NCBI GenBank assembly: GCA_021777495.1
Contig: JAJYDL010000003.1
Location: 1-43,881 of the forward strand
Source of the DNA: a bacterium
Lineage (GTDB): Bacteria; Patescibacteriota; Minisyncoccia; UBA6257; 2-01-FULL-56-20
Length of the DNA: 43,881 nucleotides
Direction: 5' to 3'
A program made the position numbers and the translations under genes. The notes beneath the pieces are model-generated. The model made no database searches. It was not told where the DNA came from and saw only the letters and a list, made by a program, of their open reading frames with translations. This document shows positions 22,055-31,061 of this stretch, one piece after another (within the stretch, counting starts at the first letter, position 1; each line of letters begins with the position of its first letter).

Positions 22055-25000
22055 ATGGGTTCCCCTGCGAACAACAACAGGAGGAAATTGTTCGATGTAG
22101 GGGCCTCCCGCGCGAGAGGCCGCCGTTGGAGTTTTCTCTATGGCCGCAACGCGCTTAACCTGAGGCCCCATTTCCGCGTGCGCCATCCGTGGATCACGGC
22201 GCTTGGCGCGGTTGCGATCGTCGGGATCGTGTTCGTCGGCGTGCGTCAGTTCTCAACCCGTGCGGAGGTGAGCGATTTCTATCCGACGACGTGTCTCGGC
22301 GACTGGCAGAATCCTTCGAATGCGGCGAACCAGCCCGAAACGATGGGAGTTTCCGGCACCCCTTTCACTTCCCAGAATTCCGCCGTATTCAACGCTTCCG
22401 GCACGCAGATTTTCTGCGGAGGTTTTGTGCCGCCCGGCTTTTCGAGCTCCGGCACCATCACGAACGTCGGCCTTACTCTTGTATGGCAGGTGGGCAACGG
22501 AACCGTCGCTCCTCCTCCGGGAAGCGATACGGCCGTCACGCCATCAAGTACGGTGGCAGGGAGTACTGCTGCCGCGACCACAACCACTGCTTCGTCCTCG
22601 ATCCCGGATGCCGCCTCCGGCAGTAGTTCCTCTGCGGCAACGTCTACGACCACAACTTCCGCATCCGCTTCGACTTCAACTCCTGCTTCCGCGCCCACCA
22701 CCACTACTTCATCTCCGTCCGATACCTCGATACCACCTCCTTCTGCGACGGCTACAACTTCCGCTCCTGCTCCTGCGCCCTCATCTACGCCCACACCTCC
22801 GCCTCCGGCCCCCGCGCCTTCATCTTCGATCCCCGCTCCTGCTCCTACGCCTACCGCAACGGCGGCTTCGGGCACTTCCGCGTTTGCGGCGTTCAAGAAT
22901 CTGCTTTCCTATTTCGTGCCGCCCGCGTTCGCCGATGGAACAACCTCGCCTTCGGTTTCCGGTCCGAACGACAGTTCGACCGCCGTCATCGAGCCGCCGA
23001 TCGCCGCTTTGCCTGCATCGACAACTTCCATTTCCAGTTCCGCCGAGAGCCCCCTTCCTTCCGGAAGCATATCCCCGTCCGCGACATCATCCCCGTCCGC
23101 GGCAACCCCCGCCGCGTCCGCGCCCGACGAGAACTTCCTTCAGGTGAGCTATAGCACCGACGGTACGACCTGGATCCCCATCCAGAAAGTGAACGAAGCA
23201 AACTGGAAAGATCTCACGATCACCATTCCGGTCACCGACTGGACGGATCTTTCCAAGCTTCAGATCCGTATTGCTTCGATCCCGACTTCTCTGCAAGTGA
23301 TCCCCCCCGTCTATCTCGACGGCATGATGGTAGAGGTGCATTACGTCGTGGGCCCCATGGAGAACGGGGGAGGCGGATCATCGAATGCCACTCCTGCCGC
23401 AGCGCCTTCGGCGGCGGTTCCCGTCGTCGTGACCCATGCAACGCTCGCTCCCGTGAACGGGAAGACGAACTTCGGTGCCGATGAAGCTCCCACGTTCGAA
23501 TACAACCTGAACAGTCTTCCTACCTCCACCACATCCACGCCCGCTGCCGGACCGCCGCAGTCGTTCAATGATCTGCGCGGAAGCGGAACGCCGTCATGGC
23601 GGGATTTTTTTTATTCATTGCTTGATGGCCTTGGCTCCCGTGCCGATGCCCAGACCGTTTCGGTCCCGACGCCCACGCCGGGCAATCCCGTCGTGGCGGA
23701 GATCGACGATCCTTCCGGCAAGCCGACCGGGTTCCAGCCGGTCATTGCGACCGTCAATAATCAGCTGAACGTGGGCCTTCCCGAACCCACGACCGCATTC
23801 CGTCCCGGCCGCTATACCCTCAAGCTCTGGATCCTCCATAACGGCGTCGTCTATGCCACCGAGAACACGTTCACCTGGGGAGTGCTTGCGGTGAACTTCG
23901 ATAAGTCCCTCTATTCCCTCAACGATACGGCGCATATCGGATTCGGGGTGCTTGATGATGCGGGGAACACCGTCTGCGGCGCGCCCATCTCGATGACCGT
24001 GACCGACCCCGGAGGTACGGTGCATCAGTTCTCGACCGCCAATGGAAGCATTGCGCAAAGCCCCACATGCGGACCGGCGACCGTGACGAACGTGCCGGAC
24101 TACGCAGCCTCTATGGCGCTCCATGCCGTCGGCACCTATCGGGTCTCGGTCACCGCGCTTACGCCGGACGGCATGCGTACGTTGAGCGATCAGTTCGGCG
24201 TGCAGGATCCGCCGCTCTTCGACGTGACGCGCGACGCGCCGACGCGCATCTACCCTCCCGTTCCCTACGGCGTTTCGATTGCCGTGAAAGCAAACGCGGA
24301 TTACAACGGCACGATCACCGAAACGGTGCCGGCATCCTTCGGGATCGAGGGCGGGAATTTTTCCTCGCAATCGTCCAACGGGACGGATGTCACGCTTTCA
24401 TGGAACGCGAAACTCAAAAAAGGGGATACGATAACCCTTCACTATGTATTTAAGGCTCCCGATGTGAGTCCGGAACTTTACAAGATCGGACCGTTGCAGA
24501 TCGGTACGTGGGCGGAAACCCGCCAATGGCAGATCGCCGCGGACGCCATTGCGACGAAGCAGATCTTCATCACGAGCACCGCCTCCACCACCTGGACCGT
24601 ACCCGCGGACTGGAACAGCGCTTCGAACACGATCGAGCTGATCGGGGGCGGCGGAGGGGGCGGCGCGGGGGGTGCTGCGCAAGGCGCGGGCGGTGGCGGC
24701 GGAGGAGGCGGTGCGTATGCAAAAATAAGCAACTTCAGCGCGGCGCCGGGAACTTCGGTCAAGATACAGGTGGGCGCTGCGGGGGGATCTGCCGTTGGCG
24801 GCGCCCTTACCTATTTCGGATGGAACGGTTCCGGTGCGACGACGACGTGCAGTGCGACGACGATGTCCGCGTGCGCCGCTGCCGGCGGCGCCGGAAACTC
24901 TGCTTCGGGAAATCTTCCCGGGAACTCGGTATCGGGGGGGCTTGCGACAGGAAGCGTGGGATCCACCACATATAACGGTGGAGGCGGATCATCGGGCGGT

Positions 25001-26947
25001 GCCACGGGAGGTTCGAACTCCGGCGCGGGCGGCGGAGGAGGCGGTGCGGCAGGTTTGAATGCAGGAGGCACCACCGGTGCCGTGGGGAGTCTTACGACCG
25101 GCGGTGCGGGCGGTCAGGGTGACGGAACTTTCGGCGGTGCGGGCGGCGCGGCGGACACGGCGGGAAGCAACGGAACCGAGTGGAGTGCCTCTCCGGCATA
25201 CGGTTCCGGCGGCGGAGGAGGCGGTGCGTCGGGCGGCGGACACGGCGCGGCCGGCGTTGCGGGACAGGCCGGCGGTACGTATGGCGCGGGCGGCGGAGGA
25301 GGTTCGGGAGTCGGAAAGGGAGGGAGCGGAAGCGGCGGCGCGGGCGGCGCGGGCACGCAAGGCATCATCGTCATCACGTACACCCAGGCAGGAGTCCTCA
25401 TCGGCGACGGGACGCAGCCGGCGCCGGTCACCATCGGCCCCGGAGCAAATGCCACGACGAGCGACGCGTTCACGTTCGTGACGAATGTGGGCACGACGAC
25501 GATCACGAGCGTCACGACGACGCTTTCCACGGTGGCGGGCGTGGGACTCGTCGAGATCGCGAACAGCAACGGCACCACGATCTACGGATCGAGCACCAAC
25601 CTCGTTGCGACAACCACCGTGTTTGCGAGTACCACGTTCACCATTCCTGTGAGCGGTTTGAGCCTGAGCACCGCTACGACGACTTTTACGGTCCTCGTGC
25701 AACCGAAGAACGCGACATCCATGCCCGCGGTGCCGGGGGGCACCTATACGGTGACGTCCACCGTCACCGGATGGATCGACAGCAAAGGGCTTGCCACGGG
25801 CGGCGCGAATACCACCTCATCGGTGATCACAATCGATAATCAATCGCCCGGCAATGTAACGAATGCCACCGGTACACCCGCAAACGGGTCGGTTGTTCTT
25901 TCATGGACCAATCCCACCGACCCCGATTTCGCGCAAACCGTCGTGCTTCGGGCAACATCATCCGTTACGGTTGCGCCCACCGAGGGGACATCCTATTCGG
26001 CGGGGAACAGCATCAATGCCACGACTACGGTCGCATGCGTCGCCGCGTCGAGCACTTCGGGCTGCACCGATACGGGGCTTACCAACGGGACGTCATATTA
26101 TTACAAGATCTTCGCCCGTGATAATTTCTATAACTATGCAACGGGAACGTCCGCGGGTCCTTTTGTCCCGTCGGGAGGGGGAACGCCGGTTGTTTCCAAT
26201 CTTCTTCTGAACGGAGTCAGCGCCATCACGCTCGTGCCGAATTCCACGCAAAGCGTTTCCGTCACTGCATCCACGACCGACTCCGCCGGTCCTGCGGACA
26301 TCAAATACGCCACATCCACCATCTACCGCTCGGGCGTCGGTGCGAACTGTGCGGCAAGCAACTTGAACTGCTATCAGCTTGCGAGCTCGAGTTGCACGTT
26401 TTCGGGTTCCAGCTCCACGGTTACCTGCACTGCGAATATCGCCTATATCGCCCAGCCGACCGATACCTCCACATATGCGGGCCAGTCGTGGATGGCCGCG
26501 GTCACCGTCGCGGGAGGTGCGGGATCGGGAAGCGCCACGACGACCGGAGGGGTTACGTTGAATACGCTCCTTGCCCTCAACGTGACGACATCGTCCGTGA
26601 ACTACGGGCTTGTTGCGGCGAACGGTTCATCCGGCAATCAGACGACCACGGTCCAGAACGTGGGTAACGCCCCGATCGCCCTTTCGCTTTCCGGCACGAG
26701 CCTCGCCCTTTCCGGGAATCCTTCCGTCACCATTCCCGTGACCGCCGAGCAGTATTCCACGACGACGTTCGCATGGGGTGCCGCCGCGCAGCTCGGCATC
26801 GCAACCTCCACGGTGCCGGGATTTTCCCTCGCGGCGCCCACTACGACGACCACCACCGTCCAAGGGAACATCTTCTGGGCGATCGGCGGGTTCATTGCGC
26901 CCACGGGGACCTATAACGGCACGATCTCCTTCACGGCGTCACCTTAG
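22055..26947 (+). CDS. Giant multidomain surface protein (1630 residues)
   Basis: A basic N-terminus is followed by a single hydrophobic segment (about 47-67), a signal anchor or signal peptide. Residues about 149-358 form a long Ser/Thr/Pro/Ala stalk, mucin-like and probably disordered or glycosylated, interrupted by a short hydrophobic stretch near 285. Residues about 359-430 resemble a jelly-roll or Ig-like domain (FLQVSYSTDGTTW). About 570-760 are further Ig-like segments. About 836-1109 is a large Gly-rich domain starting TTWTVPADWN and full of GGGG runs, like glycine-rich tail-fibre domains. About 1266-1372 is FN3-like (GSVVLSWTNP). The last 130 residues (LNVTTSSVNYG onward) are paralogous to the C-terminus of the next protein. 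No sorting signal or C-terminal membrane segment. A role in surface structure or adhesion is inferred. Confidence 0.85.
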   Translation: MGSPANNNRRKLFDVGASRARGRRWSFLYGRNALNLRPHFRVRHPWITALGAVAIVGIVFVGVRQFSTRAEVSDFYPTTCLGDWQNPSNAANQPETMGVSGTPFTSQNSAVFNASGTQIFCGGFVPPGFSSSGTITNVGLTLVWQVGNGTVAPPPGSDTAVTPSSTVAGSTAAATTTTASSSIPDAASGSSSSAATSTTTTSASASTSTPASAPTTTTSSPSDTSIPPPSATATTSAPAPAPSSTPTPPPPAPAPSSSIPAPAPTPTATAASGTSAFAAFKNLLSYFVPPAFADGTTSPSVSGPNDSSTAVIEPPIAALPASTTSISSSAESPLPSGSISPSATSSPSAATPAASAPDENFLQVSYSTDGTTWIPIQKVNEANWKDLTITIPVTDWTDLSKLQIRIASIPTSLQVIPPVYLDGMMVEVHYVVGPMENGGGGSSNATPAAAPSAAVPVVVTHATLAPVNGKTNFGADEAPTFEYNLNSLPTSTTSTPAAGPPQSFNDLRGSGTPSWRDFFYSLLDGLGSRADAQTVSVPTPTPGNPVVAEIDDPSGKPTGFQPVIATVNNQLNVGLPEPTTAFRPGRYTLKLWILHNGVVYATENTFTWGVLAVNFDKSLYSLNDTAHIGFGVLDDAGNTVCGAPISMTVTDPGGTVHQFSTANGSIAQSPTCGPATVTNVPDYAASMALHAVGTYRVSVTALTPDGMRTLSDQFGVQDPPLFDVTRDAPTRIYPPVPYGVSIAVKANADYNGTITETVPASFGIEGGNFSSQSSNGTDVTLSWNAKLKKGDTITLHYVFKAPDVSPELYKIGPLQIGTWAETRQWQIAADAIATKQIFITSTASTTWTVPADWNSASNTIELIGGGGGGGAGGAAQGAGGGGGGGGAYAKISNFSAAPGTSVKIQVGAAGGSAVGGALTYFGWNGSGATTTCSATTMSACAAAGGAGNSASGNLPGNSVSGGLATGSVGSTTYNGGGGSSGGATGGSNSGAGGGGGGAAGLNAGGTTGAVGSLTTGGAGGQGDGTFGGAGGAADTAGSNGTEWSASPAYGSGGGGGGASGGGHGAAGVAGQAGGTYGAGGGGGSGVGKGGSGSGGAGGAGTQGIIVITYTQAGVLIGDGTQPAPVTIGPGANATTSDAFTFVTNVGTTTITSVTTTLSTVAGVGLVEIANSNGTTIYGSSTNLVATTTVFASTTFTIPVSGLSLSTATTTFTVLVQPKNATSMPAVPGGTYTVTSTVTGWIDSKGLATGGANTTSSVITIDNQSPGNVTNATGTPANGSVVLSWTNPTDPDFAQTVVLRATSSVTVAPTEGTSYSAGNSINATTTVACVAASSTSGCTDTGLTNGTSYYYKIFARDNFYNYATGTSAGPFVPSGGGTPVVSNLLLNGVSAITLVPNSTQSVSVTASTTDSAGPADIKYATSTIYRSGVGANCAASNLNCYQLASSSCTFSGSSSTVTCTANIAYIAQPTDTSTYAGQSWMAAVTVAGGAGSGSATTTGGVTLNTLLALNVTTSSVNYGLVAANGSSGNQTTTVQNVGNAPIALSLSGTSLALSGNPSVTIPVTAEQYSTTTFAWGAAAQLGIATSTVPGFSLAAPTTTTTTVQGNIFWAIGGFIAPTGTYNGTISFTASP
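24640..25380 (+). repeat. Low-complexity GGN-rich tract encoding Gly-rich domain
   Basis: Dense runs of GGC, GGA and GGT codons encode repeated Gly clusters with Ala, Ser and Thr between them. The reverse strand therefore shows long proline-rich open frames that are artefacts. Such tracts are prone to replication slippage and assembly error. Confidence 0.7.
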
Positions 26948-26959
26948 CGTGGTTCCGAG

Positions 26960-26968
26960 TTATCCACA
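26960..26968 (+). promoter_or_regulatory. Consensus DnaA-box sequence
   Basis: TTATCCACA matches the strong DnaA-box consensus. It is a lone copy in the 77-base gap between two surface-protein genes, without an AT-rich unwinding region or origin genes nearby. It may be chance, or an occasional DnaA regulatory site. Confidence 0.2.
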
Positions 26969-26991
26969 ACGGCGACCATACCGTCGTCTGG

Positions 26992-27019
26992 TATAATGAA
27001 TGCATTGAAACTAAAAGGA
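26992..27019 (+). promoter_or_regulatory. Promoter and ribosome binding site of gene at 27025
   Basis: TATAAT (26992-26997) predicts a start near 27004 and a leader of about 20 bases. AAGGA (27015-27019) lies five bases before the ATG, a real Shine-Dalgarno site unlike most starts here. Confidence 0.6.
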
Positions 27020-27024
27020 TTTTT

Positions 27025-27987
27025 ATGGATATACAGCGCATAGAGCGGAGGAGGATGATAGGAACGGCGATTGCCGTGGTGTTTATCTCTGCCGGAATCG
27101 GTTTTTTCGGGCATGTGGTATTCGGGGCGAACGTATCAAGCTCCGTTGTCGTCACGGCGACGGCGCCTACGATGGGGACGGTGACGGTGAACGGGGGGAA
27201 TAATATCACGCTCAGTCCCGGAGGGACCGTGGCGGTTCCCGTGACCGCACAGGTGAACGATTATAACGGCTGCACCGACTTCAGTTCGGGCACCACGACC
27301 GTCGCGCTTTGGTATTCCGTGGCGGGATCCTCCACCTGCCTTTCGGGCGGAGCGCCGGGGAACCTCAATACGTGCTATGTCGCTACGGCATTCACCACGT
27401 CGACCTGCTCCGGTTCCATTGCAAATACGACGACGACCTTCAATATGGAATATTTCGCGAAGGCGACCGATGCCTCCTCGAGCGTGCCGAGCGCAAACTG
27501 GCGCGCCACGGTGATCTTCAAAGCACCCTCGGGTTCCACGACGAGCGCCGATTCCGCCTCCGGCACCACGCCCGACGTGCTCACGCTCCTTGCGTTCAAC
27601 CTTTCGACGAGCACGATCAACTACGGAAACGTAGGTGCGGGGGCCAACACCGGGGCCACCAATCAAAACGTGAATATCCAGAATTACGGCAATTCGACCG
27701 ACGGATCGTATCTCTATGGCACCGCAATGCTGAATGCGGCATCGAGCACCCTCTCTATGCCGACTTCATCCCAGCTGTATGCAACGACGACTTTCAATGC
27801 AGGTTCGGCGGGGACGCCCCTTTCGGATGTGGCGACCACGCAGATCACCGGTTTTTCGCTCACTGCGCCCACGACAACCTCTGTAGTAAGCAGTTCCGTA
27901 TACTGGGGACTCAGTGTTCCGGGCGGGACTCCGACGGGAACCTATAACGCCACAAACACCTTCAGCGCCCTCTTCGTTTCATCATAA
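27025..27987 (+). CDS. Exported protein sharing C-terminal module with giant protein
   Basis: A 320-residue protein. A basic N-terminus and a hydrophobic segment (about 12-32) form a signal peptide or anchor. The rest is Thr/Ser/Gly-rich and beta-structured. From about residue 70 it follows the last 250 residues of the preceding 1630-residue protein: a Cys-containing domain (CTDFSSGTTTVALWY, then CYVATAFTT), then LAFNLSTSTINYG, NVNIQNYGNS, LYATTTF, ITGFSLTAPTTT and GTYNATNTF. The same order occurs in the giant protein with LALNVTTSSVNYG, TTVQNVGNA, YSTTTF, VPGFSLAAPTTT and GTYNGTISF. This indicates module duplication. It is probably a surface or filament subunit; no enzymatic motif. A Shine-Dalgarno AAGGA supports the start. 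Confidence 0.8.
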   Translation: MDIQRIERRRMIGTAIAVVFISAGIGFFGHVVFGANVSSSVVVTATAPTMGTVTVNGGNNITLSPGGTVAVPVTAQVNDYNGCTDFSSGTTTVALWYSVAGSSTCLSGGAPGNLNTCYVATAFTTSTCSGSIANTTTTFNMEYFAKATDASSSVPSANWRATVIFKAPSGSTTSADSASGTTPDVLTLLAFNLSTSTINYGNVGAGANTGATNQNVNIQNYGNSTDGSYLYGTAMLNAASSTLSMPTSSQLYATTTFNAGSAGTPLSDVATTQITGFSLTAPTTTSVVSSSVYWGLSVPGGTPTGTYNATNTFSALFVSS

Positions 27988-27995
27988 CGGCGGTT

Positions 27996-28013
27996 CCCGG
28001 GCCTTGTCCCGGG
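27996..28013 (+). terminator. Possible hairpin after gene at 27025
   Basis: CCCGGG (27996-28001) and CCCGGG (28008-28013) can pair around CCTTGT. No T tract follows, so termination is doubtful. It may only mark the end of the coding region before the next promoter-like TACTAT at 28027-28032. Confidence 0.35.
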
Positions 28014-28056
28014 AGTCCGGAGGGGATACTATATCGAAGACCCTCACACTCGCACG

Positions 28057-28977
28057 ATGAAACGCTCCCCCTATCTCATTCTCGTCCCCGCCTTCATCCT
28101 TGCAGCCGCAGGCGGGTTTTTCCTTTCTGCGCCGCATGCGGAAGCCGCTTTCGGCATCTCGCCGCCGTTCATCAATGCATCCCATCTCGTTCCCGGCATC
28201 ACGTATTCGCAGACCCTCTATCTTGTCCGCGATGACGCTTCCTCGGGCCTTCCCGTTACGGAATCGCTTACAATTCCGCAAGCGGTCCAGGGATGGGTTT
28301 CTCTCGATCAGCCGGCTAATTTCACGATCCCGACCGATACGCGCCAATTCCCCGTTACGGTGACCATCAAGGTTCCTTCCGGAGCGGCGGACGGGACCTA
28401 TAACGGCAATCTTTCCTTTACGACGATGCCGAATCAGAATGGCGAGGTTTCGGTGGCTCTCGGCGTGAATGTTGCGCTGAATTTGACCGTAGGAAGCGAT
28501 ACCTTCGAACAGTATTCGGTTCCTCTCATCAATATCCTCGATATCGAGGAGGGATGGAATCCGAAGGTGTATGTGAAGTTCGACAACCAGGGGAACGTTC
28601 CCGAGGCGTTCGACGGCGCTACTTTCGAGCTCTATGACCAGTACGATTCGGTCCGGCTCGCGTATCTGCAGCTGCAGAGCGGTTTTCCTTCGACGCCCGC
28701 GTTCACGACCAAGGATTACACCGTGGAATTCCCGTCGGATTTCCATCTCGGCGTGGGAAGCTATTGGGGGAATGTCACGTTCTATAAGAACGGCAATCCC
28801 GTTGCAAGCCAGAAGATGGCGTTCCGCGTCCTTCCTGCGGGAACCCTTTCGGGATGGTGGGGGCTCGTATCCTATAAGATAGAGAGCAACATCTGGAGCA
28901 TTGTCGCGGCGATTGCGATCATCGTTGCCGCAATCCTTTTCATCGTCCGTCGCCGACATCGCGCCTATGGCGGCTAG
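28057..28977 (+). CDS. Surface protein anchored by a C-terminal membrane helix
   Basis: A 306-residue protein. The signal peptide (1-30) ends at HAEA. An extracellular beta-rich region (about 31-275) follows, with LYLVRDDASSGLP, FTIPTDTRQFPVTVTIKVP and DGTYNGNLSF. This is the pattern of NEW1/Ig-like domains in surface-anchored proteins of Gram-positive bacteria and archaea. The topology ends with one membrane helix (about 279-297, IVAAIAIIVAAILFIV) and a short basic tail RRRHR, so the protein is held in the cytoplasmic membrane facing out. The stop overlaps the start of the dockerin gene by 11 bases, so the two are translationally coupled. It may present or scaffold the dockerin protein; this is inferred from position. 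Confidence 0.8.
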   Translation: MKRSPYLILVPAFILAAAGGFFLSAPHAEAAFGISPPFINASHLVPGITYSQTLYLVRDDASSGLPVTESLTIPQAVQGWVSLDQPANFTIPTDTRQFPVTVTIKVPSGAADGTYNGNLSFTTMPNQNGEVSVALGVNVALNLTVGSDTFEQYSVPLINILDIEEGWNPKVYVKFDNQGNVPEAFDGATFELYDQYDSVRLAYLQLQSGFPSTPAFTTKDYTVEFPSDFHLGVGSYWGNVTFYKNGNPVASQKMAFRVLPAGTLSGWWGLVSYKIESNIWSIVAAIAIIVAAILFIVRRRHRAYGG

Positions 28978-30172
28978 GATAGGAAAGGCCGCGGCGTCCA
29001 TCATTGCCGTATCCGCGATCGTATGGAGCGGCCTCTTCATGGCGGCCGTGGATTCCCATGCGGCATCCGTCGGCGCATCGGTCCGCATCGTGGTCTTTCC
29101 GAGCGCCCCGAGCAATCTGAGCGCCATTCCCGCGTCCCAGCAAAGCATCCTTCTTTCGTGGACGAACAATGCCGCAAACAATACGGGATTTGCGATAGAG
29201 CGTGAAGCGGGTTCCTCGGGCTTTTCGGAGATCGCCACGGTGGGCTCGAACATCGCCCAGTATGCCGACACCGGACTGATCCCGAATGTGCTTTACTCGT
29301 ATCGCGTCGCCGCATTCAATAATGATGGGTTTTCCCCTTACAGCAATATCGCCACCGCTACCATCGTGGCGGTCATTCCTCCTTCGGGTGGCGGAGGAGG
29401 GAATGCGACGGTAGGCGGCGGCGGGGGCGGGTATTTCCCCTCAGCGTCCCAGGCTCAGGCATCTTTTAGCGGGCTCGCATATCCCATGAGCGCGGTTTCG
29501 CTTCTTGAAAATGGCCAGATCATCGCGACGACGACCGCCGGCGCCGATGCGAAGTTTTCGTTCTCCATCGCGAACATCACTCCGGGCGCGAATGATTTTA
29601 CGGTGTCCGCCGTGGATCCGAACGGCATTCCTTCGCTTCCGCAGACCTACCGCATCTCCATGACCGCCGGCGCGGATACGATGGTGAGCGATATCGTATT
29701 CCCTCCCACCATCAATACCAACAGGACCGAAGTAAAGAAAGGCGATTTTGTGACGCTTTTCGGATACACCGCGCCCGCAAGCACGGTCACGATAACGGTG
29801 CATTCCGCATCCGCGCTTACGGTCGAAACCTCTTCGAATGCGGAAGGGGCATGGACCTATGCTCTCGATACGTCGGCGCTCGCATACGGGGACCATACGG
29901 CAGTCGCATCTTTCGCCATGGGCGCGGGTACGGCGATATCATCCGAACTCCTTGCGTTTTCGGTGGGGGACGCGAACGTCGCCGCACCGGCCGTCCATTC
30001 CGGGGCGCTCAGGGGGGATCTCAACCATGATGGAAGGGTGAACCTCATCGATTTTTCTATCATGGCGTACTGGTACGGAAGGCCGAACCCTCCCGCATAT
30101 GTCGATCTGAGCGGGGACGGAAAGGTCGATCTCACCGATTTCAGCATCCTCGCCTATTATTGGACCGGCTGA
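28967..30172 (+). CDS. Secreted FN3/Ig protein with C-terminal type I dockerin
   Basis: A 401-residue protein starting at ATG 28967, inside the end of the preceding gene. The signal peptide ends near residue 32 (SHA-A). An FN3 domain spans about 45-130 (SAPSNLSAIP, LLSWTNN, YSYRVAAFNNDG). A Gly/Pro linker is at about 137-160. Ig-like or carboxypeptidase-regulatory-like beta domains occupy about 165-340. Residues 350-401 are a dockerin: two F-hand repeats with calcium loops D351-N353-D355-D362 (DLNHDGRVNLID) and D380-S382-D384-D391 (DLSGDGKVDLTD), each followed by FSIMAYWYG or FSILAYYW. All liganding positions look intact. Dockerins bind cohesins, and two cohesin-like proteins are encoded next door. 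There is no catalytic domain. Confidence 0.9.
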   Translation: MAARIGKAAASIIAVSAIVWSGLFMAAVDSHAASVGASVRIVVFPSAPSNLSAIPASQQSILLSWTNNAANNTGFAIEREAGSSGFSEIATVGSNIAQYADTGLIPNVLYSYRVAAFNNDGFSPYSNIATATIVAVIPPSGGGGGNATVGGGGGGYFPSASQAQASFSGLAYPMSAVSLLENGQIIATTTAGADAKFSFSIANITPGANDFTVSAVDPNGIPSLPQTYRISMTAGADTMVSDIVFPPTINTNRTEVKKGDFVTLFGYTAPASTVTITVHSASALTVETSSNAEGAWTYALDTSALAYGDHTAVASFAMGAGTAISSELLAFSVGDANVAAPAVHSGALRGDLNHDGRVNLIDFSIMAYWYGRPNPPAYVDLSGDGKVDLTDFSILAYYWTG

Positions 30173-30200
30173 CCTGCCCCGCACAACACACGCCATTCCC

Positions 30201-31061
30201 ATGAATCTCCATTGTTTCCGCCGATATTTCCTTGCCATGCTCGCGTGCGTCGCCGGATGTTTTTTTGCGGCGATGCCCGTGCGTGCCGCGGTGATCACCG
30301 TATCCTCCGGGACGATCAGCATAGATACCCAGGGACAATCGGTGAACGCGATCGAGCTCCATCTTTCCTTCGATCCCGGGAAGGTTGCCGTCACGGGCGT
30401 ATACGACGGAGGGTCCATCATCGATTTCTGGGTGGAACCGCCGTCCGTTTCGAATGCATCCCATACCATCGATCTCGCCGGCATCATTCCCGGAGGGCTT
30501 ACGACATCCGACGGAAGGATCGCATCGTTCACCGCGGTCCCCGCGGGACCAGGCGGTATTCCGGCGAGCTTCGGTACGGTTTCCGCAAAGGTGCTCCTCA
30601 ATGACGGAAAAGGGACTCCCGCGACGGTCGCCGTCGTGAGCACCCCTTTCGTTCCCGGCACGCAGACCTCTTCGCCCCCCGTTCCGGATATCACCCCACC
30701 CGATCCTTTCGTGCCCCAGATCGGGCGCGATCCGGCTGTTTTCGGTGGAGCATGGTTCGTCGCGTTTTCGACGACCGATCCCCAATCGGGCATCAATCAT
30801 TATGAGATCATGGAGGGATCGGATACGGTCTGGCATGCCGCCGTATCGCCGTACCGGCTTTCGGATCAAAGCCTTTCGAGCAATATCTATATCCGCGCGG
30901 TGGACAATGCCGGAAACTTCCGCATCGTCGAACTGCCCGCCGCCCATCCGCGCACGGGCGCTCCGGCGGCGGATCGGATCGCCGTATTTATCGCCGCATG
31001 CGCTATACTATGGATAGGTATATTCGCGATCGTATGGATGTGGACACGAAGACGGCACTAA
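30201..31061 (+). CDS. Membrane-anchored cohesin-like protein, first of a pair
   Basis: A 286-residue protein. The signal peptide ends near residue 32 (PVRA-A). Residues about 33-155 fit a cohesin-type beta-sandwich: NAIELHLSFDPGKVAVTGV, then DGGSIIDFWV, a hydrophobic strand IDLAGIIPGG, FTAVPAG, and VLLNDGKGTPATV. A Pro linker (PPVPDITPPDPFVPQ) leads to an Ig-like domain (about 170-255) with AVDNAGNFR. One C-terminal membrane helix (about 261-281) ends with RRRH. The cohesin part aligns along its length with that of the next protein (shared SIxxxWVxxPSxSN and LxNDGKGT), so the two are tandem paralogues. It should display the cohesin outside the cell, available to the dockerin protein encoded 28 bases upstream. 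Binding is inferred. Confidence 0.83.
   Translation: MNLHCFRRYFLAMLACVAGCFFAAMPVRAAVITVSSGTISIDTQGQSVNAIELHLSFDPGKVAVTGVYDGGSIIDFWVEPPSVSNASHTIDLAGIIPGGLTTSDGRIASFTAVPAGPGGIPASFGTVSAKVLLNDGKGTPATVAVVSTPFVPGTQTSSPPVPDITPPDPFVPQIGRDPAVFGGAWFVAFSTTDPQSGINHYEIMEGSDTVWHAAVSPYRLSDQSLSSNIYIRAVDNAGNFRIVELPAAHPRTGAPAADRIAVFIAACAILWIGIFAIVWMWTRRRH
31004..31009 (+). promoter_or_regulatory. Possible internal -10 box inside cohesin gene
   Basis: TATACT within the last codons of the first cohesin gene. Its expected start near 31016 would give an 18-base leader to the ATG at 31034. It could allow separate expression of the second cohesin protein, or be coincidence. Confidence 0.3.

Noticed and set aside
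25114-25578. Proline-rich open frames opposite the Gly-rich domain
   Set aside because: They are the complement of GGN codons; no start signals or domain features.
30998-31033. Earlier starts for the second cohesin gene
   Set aside because: Possible in frame, but they extend the overlap with the first cohesin gene and add residues before a signal peptide that is already complete from 31034. Kept as an alternative only.
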